NCBI GenBank assembly: GCA_017471405.1
Contig: JAFUTK010000019.1
Coordinates: 18,218 to 82,217 of the forward strand
Origin: Ruminococcus sp.
GTDB taxonomy: Bacteria > Bacillota > Clostridia > Oscillospirales > Ruminococcaceae
Direction of reading: 5' to 3'
DNA length: 64,000 nucleotides
Below the pieces are notes generated by a model that had not been told where the DNA came from, made no database searches, and worked only from the letters and a program-made list of their open reading frames with translations. The position numbers were made by a program, and so were the translations under genes. Below are positions 33,620 through 41,563 of the stretch, piece by piece (positions within the stretch are counted from its first letter, which is position 1; the number at the start of each line of letters is the position of its first letter).

Positions 33620-35146
33620 TCAATCCCAGTATTTCCGGTCAAGGCTCCTAAACTGCACCGCCTGGGCTATGTGAGTGTCGGTAAGCACCTCGCTGCCCTC
33701 CATATCGGCACAGGTGCGGGCGACCTTCAAGATTCGGTCGTAGGCTCTCGCTGAAAGTCCCAGCTTGTTGAACACGCCCTCCAAAAGCGTCTGCGCCCTG
33801 TCGGTCATGGGGCAGACCTCTCTGATAATGTCGCTGGTGATGCGGGCGTTGCAGGTGATATCTGTCCCATCAAAGCGCTTGGTCTGCACATCTCTCGCCC
33901 GCTGGACGCGCTCCCTTATCTCGGCGGAGCTTTCCTCCTTCTGCTGTGAGGAGAGGTCGGAGAACTCCACGGGAGCCACCTCAACGTGAATATCAAATCT
34001 GTCAAGCAGAGGCCCCGATACCTTTGAAAGGTAGGTCTTGACCTGCTTGGGGCTGCATATGCACTTCCTTGTGGGGTGGCCGTAATAGCCACAGGGGCAG
34101 GGATTCATAGCGGCAATGAGCATAAACGAGCAGGGGTATGTAACACTTCCCGACACCCGGGAGATAGTCACCTGCCTGTCCTCCAGAGGCTGACGCAGTA
34201 TCTCAAGAGACAGCCGGGAGAACTCTGCCAGCTCGTCTAAAAACAGCAGACCGTTGTGAGCTAAGGATATCTCGCCGGGGCGCGGCACCGAGCCGCCTCC
34301 CGAAAGTCCCGCCGCCGAAACAGTGTGGTGGGGCGAGCGAAAGGGCCTTACCGTCACCAGGGGGTGCTCCTTGTCAAGAAGTCCCGCCACCGAATGGATA
34401 TTCGTAGTCTCAATGCTCTCCTCAAAGGTCATCGCCGGGAGTATGGAGGGCATGCGCTTTGCCAGCATTGACTTTCCAGAGCCGGGGGCGCCTATCATCA
34501 AAGCGTTGTGACCGCCGGCGGCGGCTATCTCCAGCGCCTTCTTGGCATTCTGCTGACCCCTTACGTCGGCGAAATCAAGGGTACCGAAATAGTCGGGCTC
34601 GCCTATGAAGGTGGGACTTGCAGGCATCATCACCGCCTTGCCGGAAAAGTGCAGCACCAGCTGTGCCACGCTCTCCACGCCGTAGACCTTTATCCCCTCC
34701 ACCACAGCCGCCTCGCGGGCGTTGTCAAAGGGGACGTATATTTCCTCAAGCCCCATCTCCCGGGCAAGAATTGTCATAGGCAGCACGCCCGCTATGGAGC
34801 GTATCTCCCCGGAGAGGGAGACCTCTCCGATAAAGGCGGCCTTTTCCGTCTGCTGCGGGGAGACAAAGCCCGTCACCGCCAGCAGCGCCACCGTTATTCC
34901 CAGATCGTGCACCGAGCCGGATTTCTTCTTGTCAGCAGGTGCGAGGTTGACCATTATCTTCATTGTGGGGAAGCCTATCTGCGAGGAACGCAGCGCCGAG
35001 CGTATGCGCTCACGGCTCTCCCTGACGGCAACGTCCGCCAGTCCCACGATGTCAAAGCTCTGCATACCCCGGCTGGATTCTATCTCCACCTCCACCGGGA
35101 AGGCGTTGAGCCCCATAAGCCCCAGACTGTTTATCTTTGCAAACAT
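33620..35146 (-). CDS. YifB/ComM-family Mg-chelatase-like AAA ATPase
   Basis: 508 residues. N-terminal Lon-protease-like fold (SFDIVGLADVAVRESRERIR, NLAPADKKKSG), a Walker A GAPGSGKSMLAKRMP near 215, Walker B LLFLDELAEF, and the four-Cys zinc site CPCGYYGHPTRKCIC. ComM relatives are hexameric helicases that extend branch migration during natural transformation. It lies 20 bases after the alpha/beta hydrolase gene, in the same direction, so they may share a transcript, but no functional link is evident. Confidence 0.95.
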   Translation of the reverse strand: MFAKINSLGLMGLNAFPVEVEIESSRGMQSFDIVGLADVAVRESRERIRSALRSSQIGFPTMKIMVNLAPADKKKSGSVHDLGITVALLAVTGFVSPQQTEKAAFIGEVSLSGEIRSIAGVLPMTILAREMGLEEIYVPFDNAREAAVVEGIKVYGVESVAQLVLHFSGKAVMMPASPTFIGEPDYFGTLDFADVRGQQNAKKALEIAAAGGHNALMIGAPGSGKSMLAKRMPSILPAMTFEESIETTNIHSVAGLLDKEHPLVTVRPFRSPHHTVSAAGLSGGGSVPRPGEISLAHNGLLFLDELAEFSRLSLEILRQPLEDRQVTISRVSGSVTYPCSFMLIAAMNPCPCGYYGHPTRKCICSPKQVKTYLSKVSGPLLDRFDIHVEVAPVEFSDLSSQQKEESSAEIRERVQRARDVQTKRFDGTDITCNARITSDIIREVCPMTDRAQTLLEGVFNKLGLSARAYDRILKVARTCADMEGSEVLTDTHIAQAVQFRSLDRKYWD

Positions 35147-35166
35147 AAAAACTGTTCCCTTCGTGT

Positions 35167-36099
35167 TCAGCGCTTTAAGGTGTAGGTCTCGATAAAGCGC
35201 AGGACATCGTCATATACCTCGTCCTTGTTGAGCTCGTTGAGCAGCTCGTGCCTTGCGCCCTCATAGATGCGCACTCTTGCCGAGCAGCAGTAGCTTATCA
35301 GCTTGTTGAACACCTTCTTGACGCCCTCGCCGTAATCGCCCACAGGGTCAGCGTCTCCGGCGATGAGCAGGATAGGCAGATCCTTTCTCATTGTGGAGAA
35401 CCACTTCTCTTGACTTACGAACCACAGCAGCTTGCCCAGATTTTCAAAGCCGTTAAGGGTGAACACAAAGCCGCACTTCTCGTCGGCTATGTAGGCGTCC
35501 ACGATATCGTCATCCCGGGAAAGCCAGTCGTACTCGGTGCGGGCGTCCTCGATGCGCTTGTTGTACTGCCCGAAGGCTACCTTGTTGATGGTGTTGCTGC
35601 GGTGAGTGGGGCCGTTCTTTTTCTTGGCGGCGTCCACAGCCAGCAGGAGCATCTCTCCTGCCTTTACGGGGCCTGCGGTACCGCAGTAGACGGCTCCGTC
35701 CAGCTCCCTGCCGAACCAGGTGGTATAGGCTCTTGCAAGGAAGGAGCCCATGCTGTGCCCGAAGAGGAAATAGGGCAGCTCGGGATAGTTATCCTTCATC
35801 ATTTTGGTCAGGGTGTGCATATCCTTGACGGCGTTCTCCCAGCCCTCGGTCTCGGAGAAATAGCCCAGTTCGGAAAGCTCCCTGACGCTGTCGCCATGAC
35901 CCAGATGGTCGTTGGCGCAGGCGATGTAGCCGTTGGCGGCGAGAAACTCCGCAAAGGGGGCGTACCTCTTGGAATACTCGCTCATGCCATGAGCTATCTG
36001 AACCACGCCTCTCGGCTCACCCTCCGGGAACCAGACGTGGTAGCAAATGTCGTGGACATTGTCGCGGCTCTTAAAGGTCGAGGTTATCATTGTACTCAT
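35167..36099 (-). CDS. Alpha/beta hydrolase, monoacylglycerol-lipase/lysophospholipase type
   Basis: 310 residues from the ATG at 36099 (GGAG eight bases before); an in-frame GTG at 36108 lies within the ribosome site. Serine-aminopeptidase S33/Hydrolase_4 fold: GVVQIAHGMSEYSKRY near the oxyanion region, nucleophile in GHSMGSF, Asp in AGDADPVGDYG, His in GARHELLNE. No signal peptide. Likely hydrolyses monoacylglycerols or lysophospholipids; substrate not determinable. It precedes the YifB gene by 20 bases. Confidence 0.9.
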   Translation of the reverse strand: MSTMITSTFKSRDNVHDICYHVWFPEGEPRGVVQIAHGMSEYSKRYAPFAEFLAANGYIACANDHLGHGDSVRELSELGYFSETEGWENAVKDMHTLTKMMKDNYPELPYFLFGHSMGSFLARAYTTWFGRELDGAVYCGTAGPVKAGEMLLLAVDAAKKKNGPTHRSNTINKVAFGQYNKRIEDARTEYDWLSRDDDIVDAYIADEKCGFVFTLNGFENLGKLLWFVSQEKWFSTMRKDLPILLIAGDADPVGDYGEGVKKVFNKLISYCCSARVRIYEGARHELLNELNKDEVYDDVLRFIETYTLKR

Positions 36100-36146
36100 A
36101 TTCAACACTCCTTTTCGGGGAATAATTTTTTACGGTCTTTGATGTA

Positions 36147-36815
36147 TTACTTGCAGTGCATCACCATTATCAGTATGGCAAAGAAATGGAACACCGTTCC
36201 GCCTATGGTGAAAAGGTGCCAGATGGAATGGAAGTATTTCACCTTCTTGATAGCATAGAAGATGACTCCCACAGTGTAAAACCCGCCGCCGATGAGCAGG
36301 AACACCATAGTCATTTTAGGTACACTTTCCAGCATGGGCTTTATGGCAAAGATTATCGCCCAGCCCATAAGGATATAGCATACCACCGAGGGCTTGCGGA
36401 ATTTTTCAAGGTCGATGGAATTGAGGACTATGCCCAGTATCGCCGCCGCCCAGACTATCCCGAAGATAACCCAGCCTATGGCGCCCCGCAGTGGCACAAG
36501 GGTTATGGGGGTGTAGGTGCCGGCTATCAGGAAGAAGATGGTGTTGTGGTCCATTATCCTGAAAAAAGCCTTAGCCTTGCGGTTGGTAATGGCGTGGTAG
36601 AGGGTGGACATAGTGTAAAGTATTATCATACTGGCTCCGTATATGGCCGAGCCCACCACCGCCCATGCGCTGGAATATATGGCGGAGAATACTATGAGTA
36701 TCACCGTTCCGGCTATGGCCAGCAGCCCGCCGGTGCCGTGGGAGACGGCGTTGAATATCTCCTCTCCCAGCGAGTAGCGTTTTGTTATATCTGCCTTAAC
36801 TGTCTGTGCGCTCAT
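36147..36815 (-). CDS. Hemolysin III / TrhA family membrane protein
   Basis: 222 residues with seven predicted transmembrane helices. Family features: YSLGEEIFNAVSHGTGGLLA at the start (Ser and His of the PAQR metal site), LYTMSTLYHA, RIMDHNTIFFLIAGTYTPIT, and the C-terminal WHLFTIGGTVFHF. These residues form the zinc site of the PAQR/HlyIII group. TrhA members affect membrane energetics and fluidity; haemolytic activity is not implied. Transcribed alone. Confidence 0.93.
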   Translation of the reverse strand: MSAQTVKADITKRYSLGEEIFNAVSHGTGGLLAIAGTVILIVFSAIYSSAWAVVGSAIYGASMIILYTMSTLYHAITNRKAKAFFRIMDHNTIFFLIAGTYTPITLVPLRGAIGWVIFGIVWAAAILGIVLNSIDLEKFRKPSVVCYILMGWAIIFAIKPMLESVPKMTMVFLLIGGGFYTVGVIFYAIKKVKYFHSIWHLFTIGGTVFHFFAILIMVMHCK

Positions 36816-36910
36816 TGTGATGCTTCCTTTCTACAGGCTATACCTATGTATATTTTAACACCCCAGAGGGGGTCTTGTCAATAAGAAGATATGCTCCCCT
36901 TCAAATTCTC

Positions 36911-36939
36911 TTGACAAACCTCCCTGCCGGGTCTATACT
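36911..36939 (+). promoter_or_regulatory. Promoter of the small membrane protein gene at 36962
   Basis: TTGACA (36911-36916), 17 bases, TATACT (36934-36939). The leader is only about 15 bases. Confidence 0.8.
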
Positions 36940-36961
36940 TTAATGGGAAGGGAGTGAGCCT

Positions 36962-37714
36962 GTGAAAAAGATATTTTTGCTTGCGGTGATGCTGTTATCG
37001 CTATCGCTGATGTCCTTCACATACCTCCCGGACGATGAGGAGGAGCGGGAAAAGGTCAGAGCGGCGGTGATGTTCTCCGATTTGGTGAGTGATGATATAA
37101 AGAACAGCCTCGACGCCGCCGAGATATACCCTGTCAACATTCTGAGCGCGGAACAGCTCCACTCATTAACAAAGCTTGAGGACGCCGTTTCAGAGGATCG
37201 GGAATGGCACGTCATATACGGCACTACCGATGTGACCGTCAGCCGCGGGGGCGGCTGGAGGGTGACAGGGGTCGCAGAGACGCCCGCAGCCCTGCCGACA
37301 GCGGAAAGCTGTGCGGCGGAGGGCTCGGACATCTGCGTAGTGTACGTTCCCGAATACGGCGCCCGGCTTGTGCTCTCGGAGGAGGACGGAAGCCTGCGGG
37401 CAGCAGCGCTGAAGGGCAGGCCTAACTTTACCGGGCTCCTTACCGGCAAGGTATATCCCTTTGAGGAGGCCGCCGCAATGCTTGAAACGATGCTCCCGGA
37501 GGGTATGGGCGGGTTTATCGACACCTCCTCTCTGACGGAGAGCGAGAGCAGTCTTGTTGACAGCTCCTACCTATCAGAGAGCGATGAGAGCACTCCTGCC
37601 GAAGGAAGCGGCACGAAAAACTTCTATCCCGAAATATTCGTCCCGCTGGGATGTGCCGCCGCGGGGGTCATTCTTGCGGTGCTGTTCACCCGGGTCTCCG
37701 GAAAGAGGAAATGA
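36962..37714 (+). CDS. Membrane-anchored extracytoplasmic protein of unknown function
   Basis: 250 residues from GTG at 36962 (GGGAGTGAG upstream). Signal-like hydrophobic start (IFLLAVMLLSLSLMSF, 4-19), an extracytoplasmic region of about 195 residues, a Ser/Glu-rich stretch (about 182-210) and a C-terminal transmembrane helix (EIFVPLGCAAAGVILAVLF) ending in RKK-type positive residues, which is a sortase-like or type I topology without an LPxTG motif. No recognised domain. It sits just upstream of the two-component system, which has its own promoter, so a sensing partnership is only a possibility. Confidence 0.7.
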   Translation: MKKIFLLAVMLLSLSLMSFTYLPDDEEEREKVRAAVMFSDLVSDDIKNSLDAAEIYPVNILSAEQLHSLTKLEDAVSEDREWHVIYGTTDVTVSRGGGWRVTGVAETPAALPTAESCAAEGSDICVVYVPEYGARLVLSEEDGSLRAAALKGRPNFTGLLTGKVYPFEEAAAMLETMLPEGMGGFIDTSSLTESESSLVDSSYLSESDESTPAEGSGTKNFYPEIFVPLGCAAAGVILAVLFTRVSGKRK

Positions 37715-37727
37715 CCGGGCTCCGCTC

Positions 37728-37757
37728 TTGACTAACTGGGCAAAAATGTGATAAAAT
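37728..37757 (+). promoter_or_regulatory. Promoter of the two-component operon
   Basis: TTGACT (37728-37733), 18 bases, TAAAAT (37752-37757), about 75 bases before the response-regulator ATG. Confidence 0.65.
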
Positions 37758-37831
37758 ACAAATAGGTATCACGCTGTTTACACAATGGGGTGATAGACTG
37801 ATATTATGACATACTGACAGGAGGGCTCGCT

Positions 37832-38506
37832 ATGCCTAGGATGCTGGTCGTTGACGATGAGATGAGAATAAGAATGATAATCAAGGAATACGCCGAATTC
37901 AACGGCTTTGAGGTCGTTGAAGCCGAGGACGGCATGGACGCCGTTGCTAAGGTCAAGGAGCAGGACTTCGATATCATCATTATGGATATCATGATGCCCA
38001 AGCTGGACGGCTATTCCGCCTGCAAGGAGATCAAAAAGCTCAAGGAGATTCCCGTCATTATGCTCTCCGCCAGAGGCGAGGAGTACGACAAGCTCTTCGG
38101 CTTTGAGATAGGTGTTGACGATTACGTTGTCAAGCCCTTCTCCCCCAAGGAGCTTATGGCAAGGGTCAAGGCGGTGATGAACAGGGTCAAGTCCTCTCAG
38201 AAGCAGGAGGACGTCATCACCTATCAGGGACTGGTAATCAACTTCACCGCCCGGGAGGTCACCATCGACGGCAAAAAGGTGGCTATGACACCCAAGGAAT
38301 ACGACCTGCTGTTCTATCTGGTCAAGAATATGAACATCGCCCTAACTCGTGAAAAGCTGCTGGAGGAGGTCTGGGGCTTCGACTTCTACGGCGATGATAG
38401 AACGGTGGATACACACATCAAGATGCTGCGCAACAGCTTAGGGCCGTACCGCAATCTTATCGTTACCTTGAGAGGAATGGGTTACAAGTTTGAAAAAATC
38501 AAGTAA
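37832..38506 (+). CDS. PhoB/OmpR-family response regulator
   Basis: 224 residues. Receiver domain with acidic pair DDE (8-10), phosphoacceptor Asp52 in IIMDIMMPKLDGY, Ser in IMLSARGEEYD and Lys in VVKPFSPKEL; C-terminal winged helix (TPKEYDLLFYLVKNMNIALT, DRTVDTHIKMLR). It is a transcription factor activated by the kinase encoded next, which overlaps it by 17 bases. The pair resembles the YycF/PhoP group, but the regulon cannot be read from the window. Confidence 0.96.
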   Translation: MPRMLVVDDEMRIRMIIKEYAEFNGFEVVEAEDGMDAVAKVKEQDFDIIIMDIMMPKLDGYSACKEIKKLKEIPVIMLSARGEEYDKLFGFEIGVDDYVVKPFSPKELMARVKAVMNRVKSSQKQEDVITYQGLVINFTAREVTIDGKKVAMTPKEYDLLFYLVKNMNIALTREKLLEEVWGFDFYGDDRTVDTHIKMLRNSLGPYRNLIVTLRGMGYKFEKIK

Positions 38507-39980
38507 GCTATTTGAGAGGCTTAAAGCAAAAAAGCAGCAGATAGCCGCCAAGCGCTCGCTGCGCTCTTATGTATGGTGGTACTTTATGCTGTTTGCCATT
38601 CTGATACTCCTGCTTCTGTGGGTGTTTCAGTATTTCTTTCTGGCAAGCTACTACCGCTCCGCCAGGATAAGAGCGGTGAGCCGCACTGCCGACGAGCTCA
38701 TAAAGGACTATGCTGACAGCAGCGAGTTCAGCTCACAGGTGCAGCGTCTGGCCTTTGATAACAGCCTGTGCATACTCATCACCGACTCCACCGGCCAGCT
38801 GGTGGAGAGCGACAACAACCTTGGCAGCTTCTCCTACTTCTGGACGGACGTTTCCAAGAACTACGGCTATTTTCTCCATCAGCTTAAAGGAGATCTGGGA
38901 GATGACGGCACACTTACCAAGATACTCAAAAACGACTTCATCAAGTCTCAGGAGATAATCTTCTGCCGCAGCTTCACCCCCGAGGGCAGCGATGATCCCT
39001 ACTACATCTATATCGAGGCCTCCGTCGAGCCCATAGACTCAACGGTGAGCATTATAAGAGAGCAGCTCATCTACATCACCATAATCCTATTTGAGCTGGC
39101 GTTTATAATCACGCTGTTCATCTCCAAGCGGCTTTCAAGCCCTATTGTCAACATCACCGATACAGCAAAGCAGTTCGCCGGCGGGGATTTCTCCGTTGAG
39201 TTCGACGAGCGGGGCTACAAGGAGATATCCGAGCTCTCCGAGGTGCTGGAAAAGGCCAAGGACGAGATAGGCAAGGTCAACAAGCTGCGCACCGACCTCA
39301 TCGCCAACATCTCCCACGACCTGCGCACCCCTCTTACTATGGTAAAGGCCTACGCCGAGATGATACGCGACCTTTCGGGTGACAATCCCGAAAAGCGCAA
39401 CGAGCACGTTGGCATAATCATCGACGAGGCGGACAGGCTCACCAATCTGGTAAACAATATCTTAGAGCTCTCCAAGCTGGAAAGCGGCAATATGGAGCTT
39501 AACTGCTGTGAATTCTCGCTCCACGACAAAATTGCCGATATCCTCACCCGCTACACCCTGCTCATCGAGCAGAACGGCTATGACATCGCCTTTGAGCCGG
39601 ACGAGGACAGGCAGGTGACCGCCGACCCGGACAAGCTGGATCAGGTCATCTACAACTTCGTCAACAACGCAATAAACTACAGCGGTGAGAACAAGGTTAT
39701 CCGCATAAGACAGATAAACAAGCCTGACTGCACCCGCGTAGAGGTGGTGGACAACGGCAAGGGAATATCAAAGGAACTGCTGCCCAAGGTCTTTGACCGC
39801 TACTATCGGGACGAAAAGTACAAACGGGACGTGGTAGGCACCGGGCTGGGGCTCTCCATCTGCAAGGAGATACTCAAGCGCCATAATTTCGCCTTCGGCG
39901 TTCAGTCGGAGGAAGGAAAGGGCTCCACCTTCTGGTTTGAGATGCCCCTGACGCAAAAGACACCAAAGAAAGAAAGCTGA
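38490..39980 (+). CDS. Sensor histidine kinase (TTG start)
   Basis: 496 residues. Start taken as TTG at 38490, inside the end of the response regulator; no Met precedes the first membrane helix otherwise. TM1 about 28-52, extracytoplasmic sensor about 53-188, TM2 about 190-212, HAMP (ISKRLSSPIVNITDTAKQF), HisKA with His276 in ANISHDLRTPLTM, and HATPase with N-, G1- and G2-box motifs (NNAINYSG, VVDNGKGIS, VGTGLGLSI). The sensor loop has no recognised fold. Followed by a strong terminator. Confidence 0.95.
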   Translation: MKKSSKLFERLKAKKQQIAAKRSLRSYVWWYFMLFAILILLLLWVFQYFFLASYYRSARIRAVSRTADELIKDYADSSEFSSQVQRLAFDNSLCILITDSTGQLVESDNNLGSFSYFWTDVSKNYGYFLHQLKGDLGDDGTLTKILKNDFIKSQEIIFCRSFTPEGSDDPYYIYIEASVEPIDSTVSIIREQLIYITIILFELAFIITLFISKRLSSPIVNITDTAKQFAGGDFSVEFDERGYKEISELSEVLEKAKDEIGKVNKLRTDLIANISHDLRTPLTMVKAYAEMIRDLSGDNPEKRNEHVGIIIDEADRLTNLVNNILELSKLESGNMELNCCEFSLHDKIADILTRYTLLIEQNGYDIAFEPDEDRQVTADPDKLDQVIYNFVNNAINYSGENKVIRIRQINKPDCTRVEVVDNGKGISKELLPKVFDRYYRDEKYKRDVVGTGLGLSICKEILKRHNFAFGVQSEEGKGSTFWFEMPLTQKTPKKES

Positions 39981-39991
39981 ACGATGTACGC

Positions 39992-40033
39992 AAAAAGCGG
40001 TACCTTCCCCTTCGTGGGGGGGTACCGCTTTTC
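39992..40033. terminator. Bidirectional terminator after the two-component operon
   Basis: AAAAGCGGTACC and GGTACCGCTTTT around a CCCC/GGGG inner stem. Confidence 0.9.
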
Positions 40034-40047
40034 ATCGTTATGATTTG

Positions 40048-40947
40048 TTATGCCTTATCCTTTCTTGCAGGCAGCAGCTGTGCCGCCATTACGGCTGCCA
40101 GCACCAGTGCGCAGCCTGCCAGCTCTTTGCCGGAGAGACTCTCGCCCAATATCAGCCAGCCGGACACCGCCGCGAACACCGATTCAAGGCTCATAATGAG
40201 GGTCGCTGCCGTAGGGTCGGCATTCTTCTGCCCGATTATCTGCAATGTGTAGGCCACACCGTTTGACATCACGCCGCCGTAGAGGATCGGCAGCGCAGCA
40301 TCGAACAGCTGTGAGAGCTCCGGCCTTTCGGCTATTAGCATTATGGGCAGCGATATCACCGCCACAGTAAAGAACTGTATGCAGGACATCTTCACCGCAT
40401 CGGCGCCCTTGCCGTTGAAGCAGTCAATGAGCAAAATGTGTACCGAGAACACAAAGGCGCACCCCAGCACGAAAAGGTCTCCCTTGCCTATTGTGAAGCC
40501 CTCCTTGACCGAGAGCAGGTAAAAGCCCGCTACAGCTACAGCCACACAGAGCCACACTCCGAAATGCACCCGGCGGTTGAAGAATATCCCCAGCACCGGG
40601 ACTATGACTATATAAAGTGCTGTTATGAAGCCTGCCTTGCCGGCGGTGGTCATTCCGATACCTATCTGCTGCAGCGAGCTGGCGGCAAACAAGGCTATGC
40701 CACAGCATACACCTCCGATGAGGGTGACTTTAAAGGGGACACCCTCGCCTTCCTTCTGGGCAGAGCCCTTTATTTTCGTCAGCAGCGGTATCACCGGCAG
40801 CAGCACCAGCCCTCCAATAAAGCAGCGCACGCAGTTGTAGGTGAAGGCGCCCACGTGATCCATTCCCTTGCTCTGCGCCACAAATGCAGTGCCCCATATA
40901 AGGGCTACCAGCAGCAGTATCAGCGCCGAGGCTGTCTTTTTGTTCAT
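40048..40947 (-). CDS. EamA/DMT-superfamily permease
   Basis: 299 residues with ten predicted transmembrane helices in two repeated EamA halves: ALIWGTAFVAQSKGMDHVGA in the first and a shorter ATLIMSLESVFAAVSGWLIL stretch in the second, the latter carrying the conserved Glu of the repeat. Such proteins export amino acids or related metabolites; substrate unknown. Monocistronic, ending at the bidirectional terminator shared with the kinase gene. Confidence 0.93.
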   Translation of the reverse strand: MNKKTASALILLLVALIWGTAFVAQSKGMDHVGAFTYNCVRCFIGGLVLLPVIPLLTKIKGSAQKEGEGVPFKVTLIGGVCCGIALFAASSLQQIGIGMTTAGKAGFITALYIVIVPVLGIFFNRRVHFGVWLCVAVAVAGFYLLSVKEGFTIGKGDLFVLGCAFVFSVHILLIDCFNGKGADAVKMSCIQFFTVAVISLPIMLIAERPELSQLFDAALPILYGGVMSNGVAYTLQIIGQKNADPTAATLIMSLESVFAAVSGWLILGESLSGKELAGCALVLAAVMAAQLLPARKDKA

Positions 40948-41563
40948 TGGTCTTTCACTCGTTTCTGTCTGTCATTTCAAAAGCGCCCGCTTTATCCGGC
41001 GGACGCTTTTTATTACTGAATTGAAATTTGCAGGGGTGATGTATTTCGCCGGAAAAGGGTATTTCTCCGCCGAAGGCGGAGAGAATATCCTTTTCCGGAA
41101 TGTTTCCGAGCCGCGTCAGCGGCGAGGAGCCGGACGGTGCACACGGTGCACCACCGAAGTCGCGTTACGCTCCCTTTGGTCGCTTAAATTCGAGCGGCGT
41201 CGCACCTTTGTGCTCGCGATTACAGCATTTTGCGAATATGCAGCCCCTCACTTTGTGCGCTTGGGTACGGAAAAACGTTCGCTGACGCTCACTGTTTCCT
41301 GCGAGTGCAGGTCGGTAACTTTTCGGCGCTGCGAATTGGTATGTTCCCCAAAACTTGAAATAATTGGAGAGCGTTGTGCCTTTTCGTTGCTGTGCGCAGC
41401 GCCGGATCGCGGCTGGCGCCGCGAACGAGGCTCTGCCTCGAGCTCCGCAAGGGCTCTGCCCTTGACCCGCAAGCCTTTGAAAAAGGCTTGACCGAAACTT
41501 TTAACGCGCTCCGCGTTCGTTACCCCGCAATTTCCGATGTATCTTAAAAAGTGACTTTCAATA
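40948..41563. repeat. 616-base gene-free interval made of degraded interspersed repeats
   Basis: Contains a hairpin plus the 25-base unit at 41106-41130 that is also found at 27636-27660. It also has a tract at about 41148-41215 (TCGCGTTACGCTCC...) that resembles 63840-63905. The remainder is GC-rich with small palindromes (GCTCTGCC..; AAGCCTTTGAAAAAGGCTT near 41471) and no frame with a ribosome site. The last hairpin may end transcription of the GH74 gene. I see no RNA gene here. Confidence 0.65.
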
